A stretch of 64,000 nt of DNA from Cercozoa sp. M6MM (Eukaryota; Endomyxa: Ascetosporea): assembly GCA_040357565.1 (NCBI GenBank), contig JBDODJ010000015.1. One strand, 5' to 3'. The translations under genes and the position numbers were made by a program. Of this stretch, positions 1 through 11,795 are shown piece by piece; position 1 is the stretch's first letter, and each line of letters begins with the position of its first letter. Below the pieces are notes generated by a model, which saw only the letters and a program-made list of their open reading frames with translations, searched no databases and was not told the DNA's origin.

Positions 1-70
<70 letters not shown>
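1..70. repeat. (CA)n microsatellite in an intron
   Basis: An uninterrupted CA run lies just downstream, on the minus strand, of the last visible exon of the glycerate kinase gene. On the sense strand it reads (GT)n and follows the splice donor at 77, so it sits inside an intron that leaves the window. Confidence 0.95.
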
Positions 71-72
<2 letters not shown>

Positions 73-77
73 AATAC

Positions 78-842
78 CCAATGCCACAGTCGTTTGTAGC
101 ACTTCCTCCAACACAGACGTAAATCCGTCTGGCTCCTGTGCAGTACTTGCAATAACAAACATACAAAGAAGACTACTACTAGCTGTAAAAATACCCTGTC
201 GAAGTAGATGCGCAATCAGCTCGCCGGTTCCGTACGTGCTCGCATTCCAAACTGAAAGAGCCGATAGAAACAGCTGCATAGAAAAACACTGTTCCGCGCA
301 GAAAAACACCTGTTTCCGAAGAAACTTGCTGGACGAAGCGAATTCCGCTGGCTTCGGCCATTTCGACAACACCAATCACCGGACTGAAGAAAACAAATCC
401 TAAAGCAAAAGCTGCAATTGGGCCATACGGTCAGGTTACGCAGAAGGATCATTTGGGCGGATTAGTGCACATTCCGCTTCAACAGAAGTGCCTGTGTATG
501 CTTAGATCTACGCAATTGCCATTTGTAGGTCTAACGTACCGAGTGGCCCATTGACCTGACGTTTCTCCAAAGTGACATGCGAGGGTGACTGGCTCAGTGC
601 CTTCGCAATCACTTGCAGCGAGCCATCACCACCGTCGCACAGCGGGAAGCAAGAAACATCAACTTCGGTGCGGAAACTGCGAGCTGCTCGACGCACTCCA
701 CGCGCGAGCGCAAGCGCTGCAGCCAACCAGTTTTTGACATTCTTGTTTTTACGTTTGAAAAGCTGTCACCTGCTTCATCTGCGCCAAGACACTCTTTGAA
801 CGCGTTGGGGGCACAACATACGCGTAACGCACGTCTCTGCAT
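78..842 (-). CDS. Glycerate kinase, GlxK/GarK type (partial, 3' end outside window)
   Basis: Probable glycerate 2-kinase, phosphorylating glycerate with ATP in photorespiratory or glyoxylate carbon salvage. I placed six exons: 842-770, 716-?, 491-440, 383-310, 251-195 and 135-78. They join in frame to give the family landmarks in order: an N-terminal APNAFKECLGADEA (family APDSFKE.LSA), PLCDGGDGS, VNGPLG, VVEMAEASGI, NASTYGTGELI and VGGSATNDCGIG. These are hallmarks of glycerate kinase type 1, found mainly in bacteria and unrelated in sequence to plant GLYK and animal GLYCTK. The start at 842 puts the first motif at residue 7, as in bacterial proteins; an upstream in-frame ATG at 875 is possible. 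Introns are about 50-60 bp. The C-terminal third lies beyond the window. It is divergent from the LEM protein gene with about 220 bp between starts. Confidence 0.88.
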
Positions 843-1061
843 GTCAGAAACTGTTACTATACCGAAGAACAGCAAGGCAACAAAAATTGGTTTACGGAGC
901 TGGCCCCAACAAAAAAAAAGCTGGATTCGGTTCTGTACAGATTCAGGTAGTGAGCGCGCCCACCCGTGTGCTTAGTTTATTGTGGGTTTAATACTGGCTT
1001 CCAGTCGCTGTCGACACGTTTCCATTTTCATCGGAGGGGTGGTGTGGAAAAGTGCACATTC

Positions 1062-1866
1062 ATGCCGCCTCGTGTCGAAATCAAGACGGCCGAGGATGCC
1101 GAGTCAGCCACGGTACCACTTATTCTTCTGAGCGTTCAAGCTGCGTATGTGGGTGTCTGCAATGTATGCAGGTGGCCCAGCTGAAGCGTTTCCTGTCGAG
1201 CAACGGTCAGACCTTTGGCAAAAACAAGCGCAAGGACTACTACGTCGAGCGTGCCGTGAACTTCCTCGCATCTGGTCAGGTACGATAAAGCTCTGTCTGC
1301 TTTGCTTGTTTTATAATCTGTGTGTCTGCAGAGTCCTGGCAGCGCTCCGGATTCCGATGATGAGCCAGTGGTGGCTGCCCCGGTGACTGAATCTCGCAAG
1401 GTCAAGCGCGATCGCAGCAAGGCGGCCAAGAGTCTGTCCGCCGCGGCTTCTGCTCAGAAACGTCGCATGGTCGACGATGAAGAGGAAGAAGCGTACCACG
1501 AGCATTCATTATTCTTCATTCTGTATGACCCGTATTCTTTTCGAGTAGCCAGGCTTCTAGTGCGCGAAGCAGCGCCAAAAAGACTTCGCTGAAGCGCGGT
1601 CGGCGTGCTGTCGAGCAGGAGGAAGCTTCCGAAAGCGAAAGCGAAAACGAGAGTGATGAAGAGATGGTACTGCGCAATCCAGATACGTTATTGCCCAAAT
1701 ACAGAGCATGAATATTGCCCTAAGTATGTACTTACATAAGCTCATCAAACTATCTTAGATTCTGCGTCGCGAGCCACGTAAGAAGGGTTCGACGCGTGCG
1801 CGTGCCGAGAAGTCACTCCGCACCGTGGCTCGCATCTCATCCGACGAGGACTTTGAGTCGGACGAG

Positions 1867-1919
<53 letters not shown>

Positions 1920-4179
1920 CAGTTTCTTTGACTGTTATTCTATGTGTGTAACTTTGCAGGAAGCAGAAGAACCGCCGCAGAAACGTCGTCGCGCAGCGCC
2001 TCGTTCCTCGCGAATCGTGGCGCAGAAGAAGAAGCCGGCGTCTGCTCCTGCGAGCAAGCCGGGCGTCGCTCCTGCCGCCGCTCGTCGCGCTGCTTCTGCT
2101 CGGTACACCTACTTGCTATCTAAACTGTCTATACACACTGTCCATCTACACTTGTATCTCCTGAAGTTAATCTTTCACTCTGTGTGCAGCAAGGCACGTG
2201 GCACCGCCAGCAAGACGGCAGCGCCGAAGGCGCCTTCCACGGCGCCCAGGAGCTCGGCCAAGTCGCGCGTGTCGAAAAAGACCGCCGAAAAGCCGATTGA
2301 AAAACCTGCCAAAAAACCTGCTGAAAAAACTGTCAAAAAAACAGTCGAAAAACCGGTGTTTCCGCGCGCAAAGCCGGCGCCAGTCGTCACGAAACCGAAG
2401 CGCCAGCCGCGCGGTGTGGCGACGCGGCCCAAGTCGACGGAAGCTCCGCGAACGACGTCAAAGCTTTCGCGCGAACCCTTCCTGCACGCGCCATCCACGA
2501 GCAGCGAAAGCGAAAGCACGATATCCAAGCAGCCGACACCACGTGTCTCGCTTGCCTCAGCTTTCAACACGTCGACTGGTACCACTGTTATTCTGTGTGA
2601 GTGTTCGTTCACTGCTTTTTTGTGTTCTTGTTTGTGTTTATTACTTCTGTAATTTCAGAGCGCAAGCGATTCCACCCGACGCGACCGACACGCGTGTTCC
2701 AGGGCAAGCAGGCACAGACGAGTGCCCTGCTGTCGCCTGCACTGACTGAAAGCACGGCATTGCAGAGTGCGGCGACTCTGGCGCCTCGTGCCGTGCAGGA
2801 GCCCAAAAAGAGCAAATGCAGCGTCGCTCGCGTCTGCATGGTCGTTTTTGGTGTGTTTGCGTCGCTGTTCCTGCTGGCACTCATTGTGAGCAAACTCGAA
2901 CCTCCTGTACGCTTTTGCGACTCGGGAGCACCTGTGACTGACGGTTGCTTCGAGGTTGGCTCTTTTTCTCAAATCAAGTTTGGCGATTCTTTTTTGCAAA
3001 ATTGAATCTTTTCCGCTTAGTGCCCAAAACACGCGACGTGCCACGGCGGCCGTGCCGTCTGTGAGCCCGGTCTGGTTTTGCAAGGTGTGCACTGCTACGA
3101 GAGCACAAATATGCAGGTACAGCCGATCCTTTTTCTGTATTTTCCCGACTGACAGTTTTCAGTTTCTTTGTTTTTTCTCTCCAGGCCGACGCAAATGCGA
3201 TGGCGCAAGCTGCTTCGCGTGCCCTGGCAGCACTTAACGGTCGCGTGCAGTGCGGTTCAGACTTGCACACTGAGCCTGTGGAGTTGGGTATAACTATTGT
3301 TTGTATTTTGTTTTTTGTTTTTAGTTGTTGCCTGACTCGGATTTTGTTTTTCTTTTTTTCAATCACTCCAGGCCAGCTCTCGTTCGCCTCTGATGCTCTT
3401 AAACTCGACAAGAATGGCATCGTGTTCGGTATCGAGCGATTCGCCATGCGCAACGCACTCCTTTCGGTAGCTTGGTTTTGCAGGTTTGCAGTTAATTAAG
3501 GGGGATTTTTGGAACACAGGTCGCCAAGCAAGCTGACACCGAGGCGGTTAAGAAGTCGTTTGACAAATTCACGGATATGGTGTACGACCATGATGTGCCT
3601 GGTGTGTCGATCGAGCATAATGCCTTCGTGTCTAGTCGGGTACTTTGTGTTCTGCTTTGGTCTGTCGGTGTCTATGGTTGACTGCAACAGGTGGAGAAGC
3701 CGCTGACGTGCCGCTTGCGTCATTATGTGATGGAGAATCTTGGCTCGGTGCTGCTGCTGCTGCTGGGAGCTGCCACAGTGCTGACGCCTGTGCTCAAGTT
3801 GCGTCAGCGGCGTCGCCGACAGCGCCTGGCGGCCGAGCTGGTGAAGGCGGCCATCGCTGAGCTGCAACGTGAGCAGTCAATGTCGCTCGTGGCTCTCCAG
3901 GACACTTGTCGCAACAGCGCCGACCCCGACGTGAGTGTCGCCGCTCGCAGTCAGGACATCTGGCGCGACGCGGTCAAGGCACTGCAGAAAGACCGCCGCG
4001 TCTCGCACAGCGTTCGCATGCTGGCCGGTGTGCAGCGTCAGGTATCTCCTCCTTTCTCCTCGTACCTCTCGACCTCTCTGTCCACTGACACTCCATTGTT
4101 TCTCTAGATCCTGCACTGGACGGCGGCGCAGTCGGTCTCGATGCCGCCGATGACGGGAAATGTCGCGGCTGCCTTCTAG
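1062..4179 (+). CDS. Inner nuclear membrane protein, HeH/LEM plus Man1-Src1 C-terminal domain
   Basis: Fourteen exons (1062-1112, 1172-1279, 1332-1492, 1546-1666, 1759-1866, 1960-2102, 2190-2578, 2659-2954, 3021-3116, 3185-3287, 3372-3466, 3520-3639, 3691-4041, 4108-4179) join to 737 codons. The N-terminus (residues about 5-55, VAQLKRFLSSNGQTF...RKDYYVERA) looks like a HeH/LEM fold. A long basic, Ser/Ala/Lys-rich nucleoplasmic region follows, with KKTAEKP-type repeats. Transmembrane segment 1 is MVVFGVFASLFLLALIV. A Cys-rich lumenal stretch follows (FCDSG, CPKHATCHGGRAVC, GVHCYES), then the conserved MSC region, transmembrane segment 2 (NLGSVLLLLLGAATVL) and an Arg-rich nucleoplasmic tail. 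This is the Heh1/Src1/Man1/LEM2 layout. Family members tether chromatin and recruit ESCRT-III at the nuclear envelope. Subfamily is not decided. Confidence 0.85.
1870..1916. repeat. (CT)n microsatellite in intron 5 of the LEM protein gene
   Basis: The CT run begins four bases after the splice donor at 1867 and fills most of the intron. On the sense strand it is pure pyrimidine. Confidence 0.95.
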
Positions 4180-4606
4180 GTTCGAGCCTGCCTGCTGGAA
4201 TCAGTTAGTTACCTTAGTTACGTTGGTTAGAAGTCGCAACTCATCCCCTCAGTCGTGTTGGGCTTCATTTTTGGGGTTCGCGTTCCGCGAGGACATCTTG
4301 TAGTAGGACTGTCTAACGTATTCCAGTTCGATGACTTTGATCCTAGGAATCTTAGGTCAACCCTAGTACGTCAACCTACCTGTGATCCTAGGTCAATCCT
4401 ATCTCAGTCCCAGCTATCCTTTGCCAGTCCTATCCATTCTATGTCAGTCCTATGTCCACCAGCCCTATCCATCCTACGATGTCTGTGTTAGTCCTATCTC
4501 GATCCAACTGATCCTATCTCAGTCCTCGCCTATCCTCGTCCCAACTCGAGTTAGTTGAGTCTTAAATGAAACCTGCGAGGTAGGGTAGCCGGTTTACGAC
4601 CGGTGC
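4180..4606. repeat. Intergenic spacer with degenerate CCTATCTCAGTCC-like repeats
   Basis: This stretch lies between the convergent LEM protein and RPN1 genes and has no convincing reading frame. From about 4330 to 4545 it is built of imperfect units of 11-14 bases related to TCCTATCTCAGTCC and CCTAGGTCAATCC. The copies are too diverged to give a fixed period by eye. Confidence 0.6.
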
Positions 4607-5579
4607 TCACTCGTCCTGCGCAGCGGCAGCGATGTCGGCGTTGTACTTGGGATTCTTCTTGAGCAGCACGAAGCCCTCAAGCGTCTTGGTGTACGGGATG
4701 AACTCCTCGGTCGCAAGTTCGGCGCGCTCGCCGCGCGATAGCAGGACGGGCGTGTCGAGTGTCTGGAAGCCGGTGACGGTCTTGGGCTTGCCAGCCTGCC
4801 GCACGACATCGACGGCTTGTCCGACACGCACGCTGGCCTTGACAGGTTCGAGAGTTTCCTCGTCCAGCGTCACAAGCATTCGCGGTCGCATGGCGAGTGC
4901 CAGGAAGTACAGCAGGAAGTGGTGCGACCCGAGGATGGTGTGTTTGGCATCCAATGCCGCGATCAGCACTGTCAGCAGGCCGCTCAGTGACGTCTTGCTT
5001 AGCAGCATGCCTGTTTTCATGTATCACACAAATTGGGTATTCAATAAGTTGCAAGTATGAGGACACACACCATCACTGTGCAGCGGTGAGAGCGTCATGA
5101 GGCCCTTGGCCATGTAGAGCAGGCCCTGCGCGATGCGTGTGCAGAACAAGTGGTTGGCATCGCGACTGTAGAAACCTGCCAGCTGGCGCAGAATCTTGGC
5201 CAGTCCTACACGGCAATGGGGTAAGAAAGAACAAGGGTGTGGGGGGAGGGGGTAAAGCCAGAGGTACGCGAGTTCTGCGTGCCGGCTCCGACGAGACCGA
5301 GGCCGAGAATGGCGTGCATTGAGACGTACTCATCGTTGTCGTGCGAGAGCTTGTGCAGCAGGTCCATCACCAGGACGGACGGGTCACTCACCGACTGCAG
5401 ACCGAGTGCCAGTGGCACAGCACGTCGCACGCGAATATCGCCGTACTGCAGCAGGTTGTCGAAGGCGCGCAGTGCCATCTCGGCGCCGAGTTCCTCGCCC
5501 AGCGACACCAGAGCGATACCGATCGTCGCCAGTGCTTGTGCCGACAGGAACTGATATGGGGGGGGGGGGNNNNNNNNNN

Positions 5580-5656
<77 letters not shown>

Positions 5657-6647
5657 GCACCTCATCAGCGCCGTGCGTTTGGTCCTCGTCGTCCTTCTTG
5701 GCACCGCCGAGTTTGCCACCGCCGAGTGCTTGCAGCAGCTGCTGCGGTCCGTCCAACTCTTCGTCCTCGCTCTCCTCGTCCTCGTCCTTCTCCTCTTCGT
5801 TCTTCTCGGAAGTCTCGGCCTTCTCGCCGGCCACACTGAGCATCTTCTGCACCTCCAGCACGTTGCCCGTGCCTGCACAGACAGCACATGAGTCAGCCTT
5901 CTGGTACTTACATAAGGTATACATACCAGCGTAGGCACATAGCTCGAGCAGCAGCATGGCAGCACGCCGCGTACCCGGTCGCTCCAGCACCTCGAGTGCC
6001 TGTACACACACAACAATACTAAACTGTGCATACTACATACATTTTTTAAAAAATTATATGGACATAGAACAGACATAGATAAACACATACTTTGTACATA
6101 TAGATACAAAGGTGGGCAGGGGCACCTCCATCATGGCATCAACACGCTCGCCGACGCCCATGAAGAGCAGGCCGAGTGCGAGGAACAGGAAGCGAGCCAG
6201 CGGGTGCTGCAACTTGCTCTTGCTGTCGGCGGCTTCTTCGTCCTCGTCCTCCTTCTTGTCCTCATCCTCGTCCTGCATGGCACCGTCGTTCTCGTCGCTG
6301 TCTTCGCCCTGGTACTCCAGCAGCACGGCCAGCAAGGCACCGCACGCGTCCACGTCGCACGTGCCTTGGAACACCATACCGGCCGCCAGTGCCGCGTAGA
6401 ACACGGTCTCCTCGTCATTCGACTCTACACATACAGTTTAGGTATTATCCCCACCTACCTGTACGGATTAGACAGACGGAACACACCCAGGTCAAACAGG
6501 ATCGGCGCCAGGCACGACTCCCAGATGTCCTTGCGCGCCGAGCCTGCGTACGCTAGTGCCAGACCCAGCAGCGCCTGCTTGCGCAGCGTCGCGTCCTCAC
6601 CTACTCAAACGTTATACACAACACACACATTAAACAAATACGGATTT

Positions 6648-6683
<36 letters not shown>

Positions 6684-6696
6684 CGACTTATCTACG

Positions 6697-6730
<34 letters not shown>

Positions 6731-7650
6731 TGTTAATATATGCTTGTTAATACTAAATATTTATAGAAAGGACTACTCTCGGTGATGTGCTCGACCAGCA
6801 CGCCAAAGGCGGCGTCCATGGCCGACGTGATGCCGGTGGACACGAGGCCCGTGCCGAGTGCAGCACCGGCGCGAACCAGCGGGTCGTCCGAGTTCGAGTA
6901 GTTGTCGACCTCGTCGAAGCCGCCCTCGGTGTCGAACATGTGAATCAGACCCAACGAGGCCGCCGCAGAAATCTTGCCGTGTGTCTTGGTCTTGAAGATC
7001 CACTGCGTGTCGCTCACCGTCACCAGAGCGTCCTTGCCGTGCGCCGCGTGCACGAACGCTGAAACACAATGCGCAGGCATCATACGAAAGCTCACAAACA
7101 AAGCGAAAGCATCCAACACAACGCGAAAGAAAGCAGAAAATCAAACGAAAGCAATCAAAACACAAAGCGAAAGCATCCCAAACACAACGCGAAAGCATCA
7201 AAATCAAACGAAAGCACCATTGACAAAGGTCTTGGCGAGGTTCTCCTTGGCCGAGTCGACGGTGGGCCCCGACTTGGCACCGCGGCGCGAGGCCTTGCTG
7301 CCGTGCTCCTCAAGGTACATCTTGTAGATGTCGTCGTCGATGTTCTTGGGCGCGTCGAGCTCCATGGCCTTGGCGAACTTGCGGAACTCGCCCGACAGAC
7401 GTGCATTGCCAGCCAGTTCGACAAAGTCCATCTGTGCACCATAAGCAAATCTACCTGGCAAGGAAGCAAAAGAAGCACACACGCACGCACCTGCTCCTCG
7501 TCGTCCTCGTCCTCGTACATTTGGAGACTGCGCACCTTGAAGCGGTGCTGCGCCAGCATGAAGCCCACCTGCTCGTGCACTTTGCCCTTTTGCGACGACA
7601 GTTCCAGACACTTGGCTGGGGGCAACAAGCAGGTTCCATCATATCCCAAA

Positions 7651-7707
<57 letters not shown>

Positions 7708-8928
7708 ACACACACACATCTAAAGCTGTGTCAGTACAGATGCGATCGGAGTCGTCGAGTTTGAGCGCCACACGCAGCGCGTTCGGCACATCGTCGAAGC
7801 GAATGTACAGTGCAAACACCACCTGCAGCAGCTTCTCTGTCTCCTCGACGTCGCTCATGTAGGGTGCTGCAAGCACACACACACAGCAAACTCGAGTCAA
7901 AAAGAAAAGAGATGAGCTGATAGGCTTAAAGCAAAGGTACAGCAGCTTGCGAGGTAGTGACACATGCGTTCGTATTGATTCTCCTTGCACAAGTCCAGCA
8001 GACGGTCAGTCTGCTCGGTGTTGATGGTGAGATCGCACATCTCAGCCACGCCGTTGTTGGCGGCCTCGTACTCGAGGATCTGCGTGATGAGTGACTGCAA
8101 TTTCGACAGGTCAATGTCGTCGAAGCCGTCGAAGCGCGCGATCTGCTTGGCACCGTCTTCTTCCTCTTCAACATTGCCCTGGTAGCACTCGACGATTTCG
8201 CCCGTCAGGTGACGCACGTACTCGTGGCCCCAGAATCCAATCTCGAGCGGTGCCGCCAGCAGTTTGAATCGCAGCACTGAAAGCTCCTCAGGCGTGCCCT
8301 CTCGCGTCAGCGACAACACACTCAGCACATTGGCCAGTTCGCCCTGCAAAGCACACATGCAAAGCAAGCACACATGTAAAGCAAGCAAAGCACACATGCA
8401 AAGCAAGCATCAAACACACGCTTGCAGATACAAACAGCAAAGCGAAACAAACACAAAACACGCACCTTCAACTCGTCGGAATTCGTCTGTGTCGTACGGA
8501 AGTGCTCGCTCAACTCGTCAAAGTGCGGATGCAGAAACTTGAGCGGCTTCGGCACCGAAGTCATCGTCGTCGTCGACGTCGAAATCTCATGCTTCATCGT
8601 GCGAACGCCGTCGAGGCCGCGCGTATCGTCACCCGAAAGAACCTTGGCGACGGCGGAATCCAGCAGCTCCTTCAAGTGCTGGTCCGCCTCGCTCTGCACT
8701 CAAAGCAAGAACGCGTTGACACTTTTTGTCTCACGATTTTGACTTGCAAGCTTCGCTTTCTAGCGCGAATCACGCGCCGTTGCGAAAAAACAACAGACAC
8801 AACAGCTGTACCAGCTCAGTTTCGTGAGTGTCCTTCTTGTTGGCATCCTTCGTCTTCGCGGATCCTTCCTTCTCGCCGGCATCGGCACCCTTCTTCACGG
8901 CGCGCTCTTTATCAGTCTCGGACACCAT
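4607..8928 (-). CDS. RPN1: 26S proteasome regulatory particle non-ATPase subunit RPN1 (PSMD2)
   Basis: Scaffold of the proteasome base that binds ubiquitin, ubiquitin-like shuttle factors and UBP6. Family landmarks run in order on the minus strand across more than a dozen exons: [15 protein letters not shown] near the N-terminus, [12 protein letters not shown], the PC-repeat toroid ([28 protein letters not shown]), an acidic insert (5700-5830 and 6210-6300), [15 protein letters not shown], and a C-terminus with [31 protein letters not shown] and [20 protein letters not shown]. The likely start is 8928 (MVSETDKER); an in-frame ATG at 8955 is possible. A 10-base N gap (5570-5579) lies in an intron next to G and CA runs. 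Several introns hold microsatellites. The tail extends about ten residues past the usual RKNPNY end, finishing AAAAQDE. Confidence 0.95.
5559..5653. repeat. Poly-G, 10-base N gap and (CA)n in an RPN1 intron
   Basis: G11 is followed by ten N (5570-5579) and a CA run to 5653. The gap probably marks a repeat whose length could not be assembled. Flanking exons remain in frame. Confidence 0.9.
6651..6727. repeat. (TA)n microsatellite in an RPN1 intron
   Basis: Two runs of alternating TA are separated by about 20 bases of mixed AT-rich sequence, inside the intron between RPN1 exons near 6600 and 6790. Confidence 0.93.
7652..7718. repeat. (CA)n microsatellite in an RPN1 intron
   Basis: A CA run with one interruption (CTCACA) is contained in an RPN1 intron. 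Sense-strand reading is (GT)n. Confidence 0.93.
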
Positions 8929-9186
8929 TGCAGGCTGTATCGAGCAATCCCACACACAGCCAACAGTGTCAGAGCCCTGTTCGTGGCAGAAATTTGCAAA
9001 ATCTGCAAAAACTTCTGAGGAATTTAAGTGTGCGTCAAAGCGACCAAAAAGCTCGATTAATACAGTCTTAGTTACTAATTTGAACTTTATCTGATTCTAG
9101 AACTACATAGTGGTTGCTTGCACGGTCTAAAGACAACATGGCCGTGGGTACAAGAGACCGGGCACAGTTGGGTACAGAACATCATC

Positions 9187-10560
9187 TCAGGAGCCCAATA
9201 CCTGTCGGAAACGCGGCACATTGGGCGCCGACTTGCCAGCGAGAGCAGCGACTCGAGCACGTGCCACTGAGGAGGCATAGAGCGGCACGGCAAAGTTGTC
9301 ACGGAAGCCCATGCAGAAGGCGAGCGACATGAAGGGCACCATGGCTACCGAGGCGAAACTCAGTCGGTCGATGTTGCGTACGGCGCGCGCGTCGTCGAGA
9401 TCGAGTCGCGCCAGCGTAGTGATCGTTGTTCTCTCCTCCATGATTCTACGGGAGTCGGAGGTAGGGGCAAAGTAGGACACACGGGGACACATGCTGGGTA
9501 GTAGTACTTGGACAGCTTCTCGAACTCGGCAGCGTCGTACATGGCAGCCTCGAGTTCGTCGTCGCTCAGTTTGTTGTCCAGCTTGAGTTTGTGCAGTTGC
9601 AACAGTCGCTTGTAGTGCATCATCTGCTCCATCTCACTCGGCGAACGCGAGTAAGCCGTGCGGCCCTCGGGCGCATTGACACCGTCCACATCGACCTGTA
9701 CCACGTGGGTAGGTAGAGTAGGTAGCGAGGTAGAATAGGTAGAGTAGGTAGGGTAGGTAGGGTAGGTAGAGTAGGTAGAATAGGTAGAGTAGGTAGGTAG
9801 ACAGGAGAGGTAGATAGGGTAGGTAGATAGGGTAGGCAGATAGGGTAGGTAGATAGGGTAGGTAGATAGGGTAGGTAGACAGGACACTCACATCAATATT
9901 GCGATGCCGGAAGAAGATATGGAGCGGCAGCATGCAGCCCATGGCCGAGCCAGCAGCGGCCACAAAGGACAGCGCCGAGATGGTCTGCGCGCCCATGGCA
10001 GCGCCCAGGAAAGGATTCAGTGCCACCGACAAGAACACCGAGGCCAAACTGATCACAAAGGGCGACATGCCTTCCATGTAGCACCCGTCCGACTGCGTGT
10101 GCAGGTAGGCCAACGGCGCGTTCAGTGCGAGGTGCGACAGGATGCCCAATGCGTGCGGCCAGAAGTACACGCCAGCGATACCGACAGTGACACCACCGAG
10201 CATGAGTGCCGCATCAGCCCACATGTCTCGCGCATGGTAGTCGGTCAGAGGGTTGACATGTGCCACGTAGCCACATGCCCCACTCAATGACAGCGGCGCC
10301 ACTGCCAACAAGAAACGCTTCATGCCTTCCACTGCGCACAGACGCTTCCGCAGAGCGTAGCCTGCCGCCAGCGACACCGTACTGGCGGCCAGCAGTTTCA
10401 CTGCATTCGACACGTACTTGTTCCAGAAGTGCAGTTCGCCCTCGCTCTTCTGGTACTCCATCTGCCATGCGAACCGATACGCCGCCGCACAGCAAACTGC
10501 TGTTCCACCAAAGCCTAGCAACGTGCTAGGCCGTACTCTCTGCAGCAGGCGATTCAACAT
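9187..10560 (-). CDS. Polytopic membrane protein, family not recognised
   Basis: The first exon (10560 to about 9892) encodes some eight hydrophobic stretches, for example LLGFGGTAVCCAAAYRFAW, LAASTVSLAAGYAL, LLAVAPLSLSGACGYVAHV and VISLASVFLSVAL. After an intron filled with TACC-type repeats, a hydrophilic exon follows (VDVDGVNAPEGRTAYS..., a helical KLKLDNKLSDDELEAAMYDAAEF), then a final exon with one more hydrophobic segment (FASVAMVPFMSLAFCMGF) ending RFRQVLGS. The Arg-containing N-terminus would allow mitochondrial or ER insertion. I considered GHITM/TMBIM5 but saw no convincing motif. It is divergent from the gene at 10915. Confidence 0.6.
9709..9880. repeat. Tandem CTACC/TATCTACC repeat filling an intron
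   Basis: On the sense (minus) strand the intron reads as CTACCTACCCTATCTACC-like units from the donor GTGAGT to near the acceptor. Only the ends differ from the repeat. Confidence 0.9.
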
Positions 10561-10914
10561 CCGTGCCTGCGCACCAAAAACTGAAAGTCCAACATTTGCG
10601 CATACTGCATTCTCTCCTAACTTACACGTTATCCAACGGCACGCACTGTAATTTAATACGCAAATAAGTGGTTAGAGCAGCTGATCTCGCACGCTAAGTG
10701 CACTCAATTTTTTGGTTTTTTCCTGTGAGATAAAAAGTCGCCTAACCTCCCAATCGAAGAGCGCGTGTGTGTGTGAAGACAAAAAGAGCCTCAGAGAGTG
10801 TTTAAGTTGACCCGCCGCGCGAAAGAGATACTGATCACGTGCGAGTACGAAGCGCCATTTTTCTGTTTTCGTGCGCGTGCAGTGAAGTGATCCCTGTGGG
10901 ACGGAGGCGCAGCG
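10561..10914. promoter_or_regulatory. Divergent intergenic region
   Basis: About 350 bp lie between the minus-strand membrane protein and the plus-strand gene at 10915. No reading frame or structural RNA is visible. It must hold both promoters, but I see no clear TATA element. Confidence 0.4.
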
Positions 10915-11759
10915 ATGCAGTCGCCTTTCGTGACGGCAGAGCAGCGCGAGAAGCTCGTGTCGCCGCAGGTATCGGTGCTGCCAAATGCGATGCCGGAGTT
11001 GGGCGGCACGTCGCCTCTCGAGGTGGTCGGGCCGCTGGTGCACGAGCAGTTGCTTCCGTCGCTGCTGCACGCGCTGAACCTTCTGCGCGGTCACTCGGAA
11101 CTTGACCCGTCGCTGAGAAAAACGGCAAAGAAGTGCGTTTTTGCCTGCTTTGAGTTGAGTTGAGTTAAGTTGAGTTAAGTTGAGTTGAGTTGAGCTGAGT
11201 TGAGTTGAGTTGAGTTGCTTTGCTGCTTGAGTTGCTTTGCTTTGAGTTGCTTTGAGTTGCTATAAGTTGAGTTGCTTTGATTTGAGTTGCTTTGAGTTGA
11301 GTTGCTTTGAGTTGAGTTGCTTTGAGTTGAGCTGCTTGGCAGAACGTTTGCGGAAGGTGCGTCGGACATGGGTGCCCGACTGAAGCAGACGAGCAGCAGG
11401 TGCATGCGCACGATGATGCAGTTCCTGTCGGACCAGATCCAGGAGTCGCGTCGGCAGTCGCCGGACATGGGCGGCTCAAGTGCGTGCGCGGCCGTGTGGG
11501 CCCTGCGCAGTATCAACGACGTCGCCCAGATGTTCGGCGTGGGTCAGTTTCTTATCTAGTTGCTCTAGTGGTGTCAGTTAATGCTAGATACTGAGAGATG
11601 TAGATGACACACGCGACGAAGCCTTGACGGCACTGGTGGCTTCCTTCGTGTGGACAGTGCGCACGTACGGCATGGTGACCAAGGACTTTGCGAGTGGCAC
11701 GATGCTGTCAACACTGTTGCAGCGCCTGTATCGCTATACACAGGGCGACACCTGCGATG

Positions 11760-11795
<36 letters not shown>

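Noticed and set aside
5206-6109. Frames running through the N gap and CA repeat
   Set aside because: They cross an RPN1 intron; the exons on both sides are in the RPN1 frame instead.
9187-10560. Assignment to GHITM/TMBIM5
   Set aside because: Number of membrane spans is similar but the family motifs are not visible.
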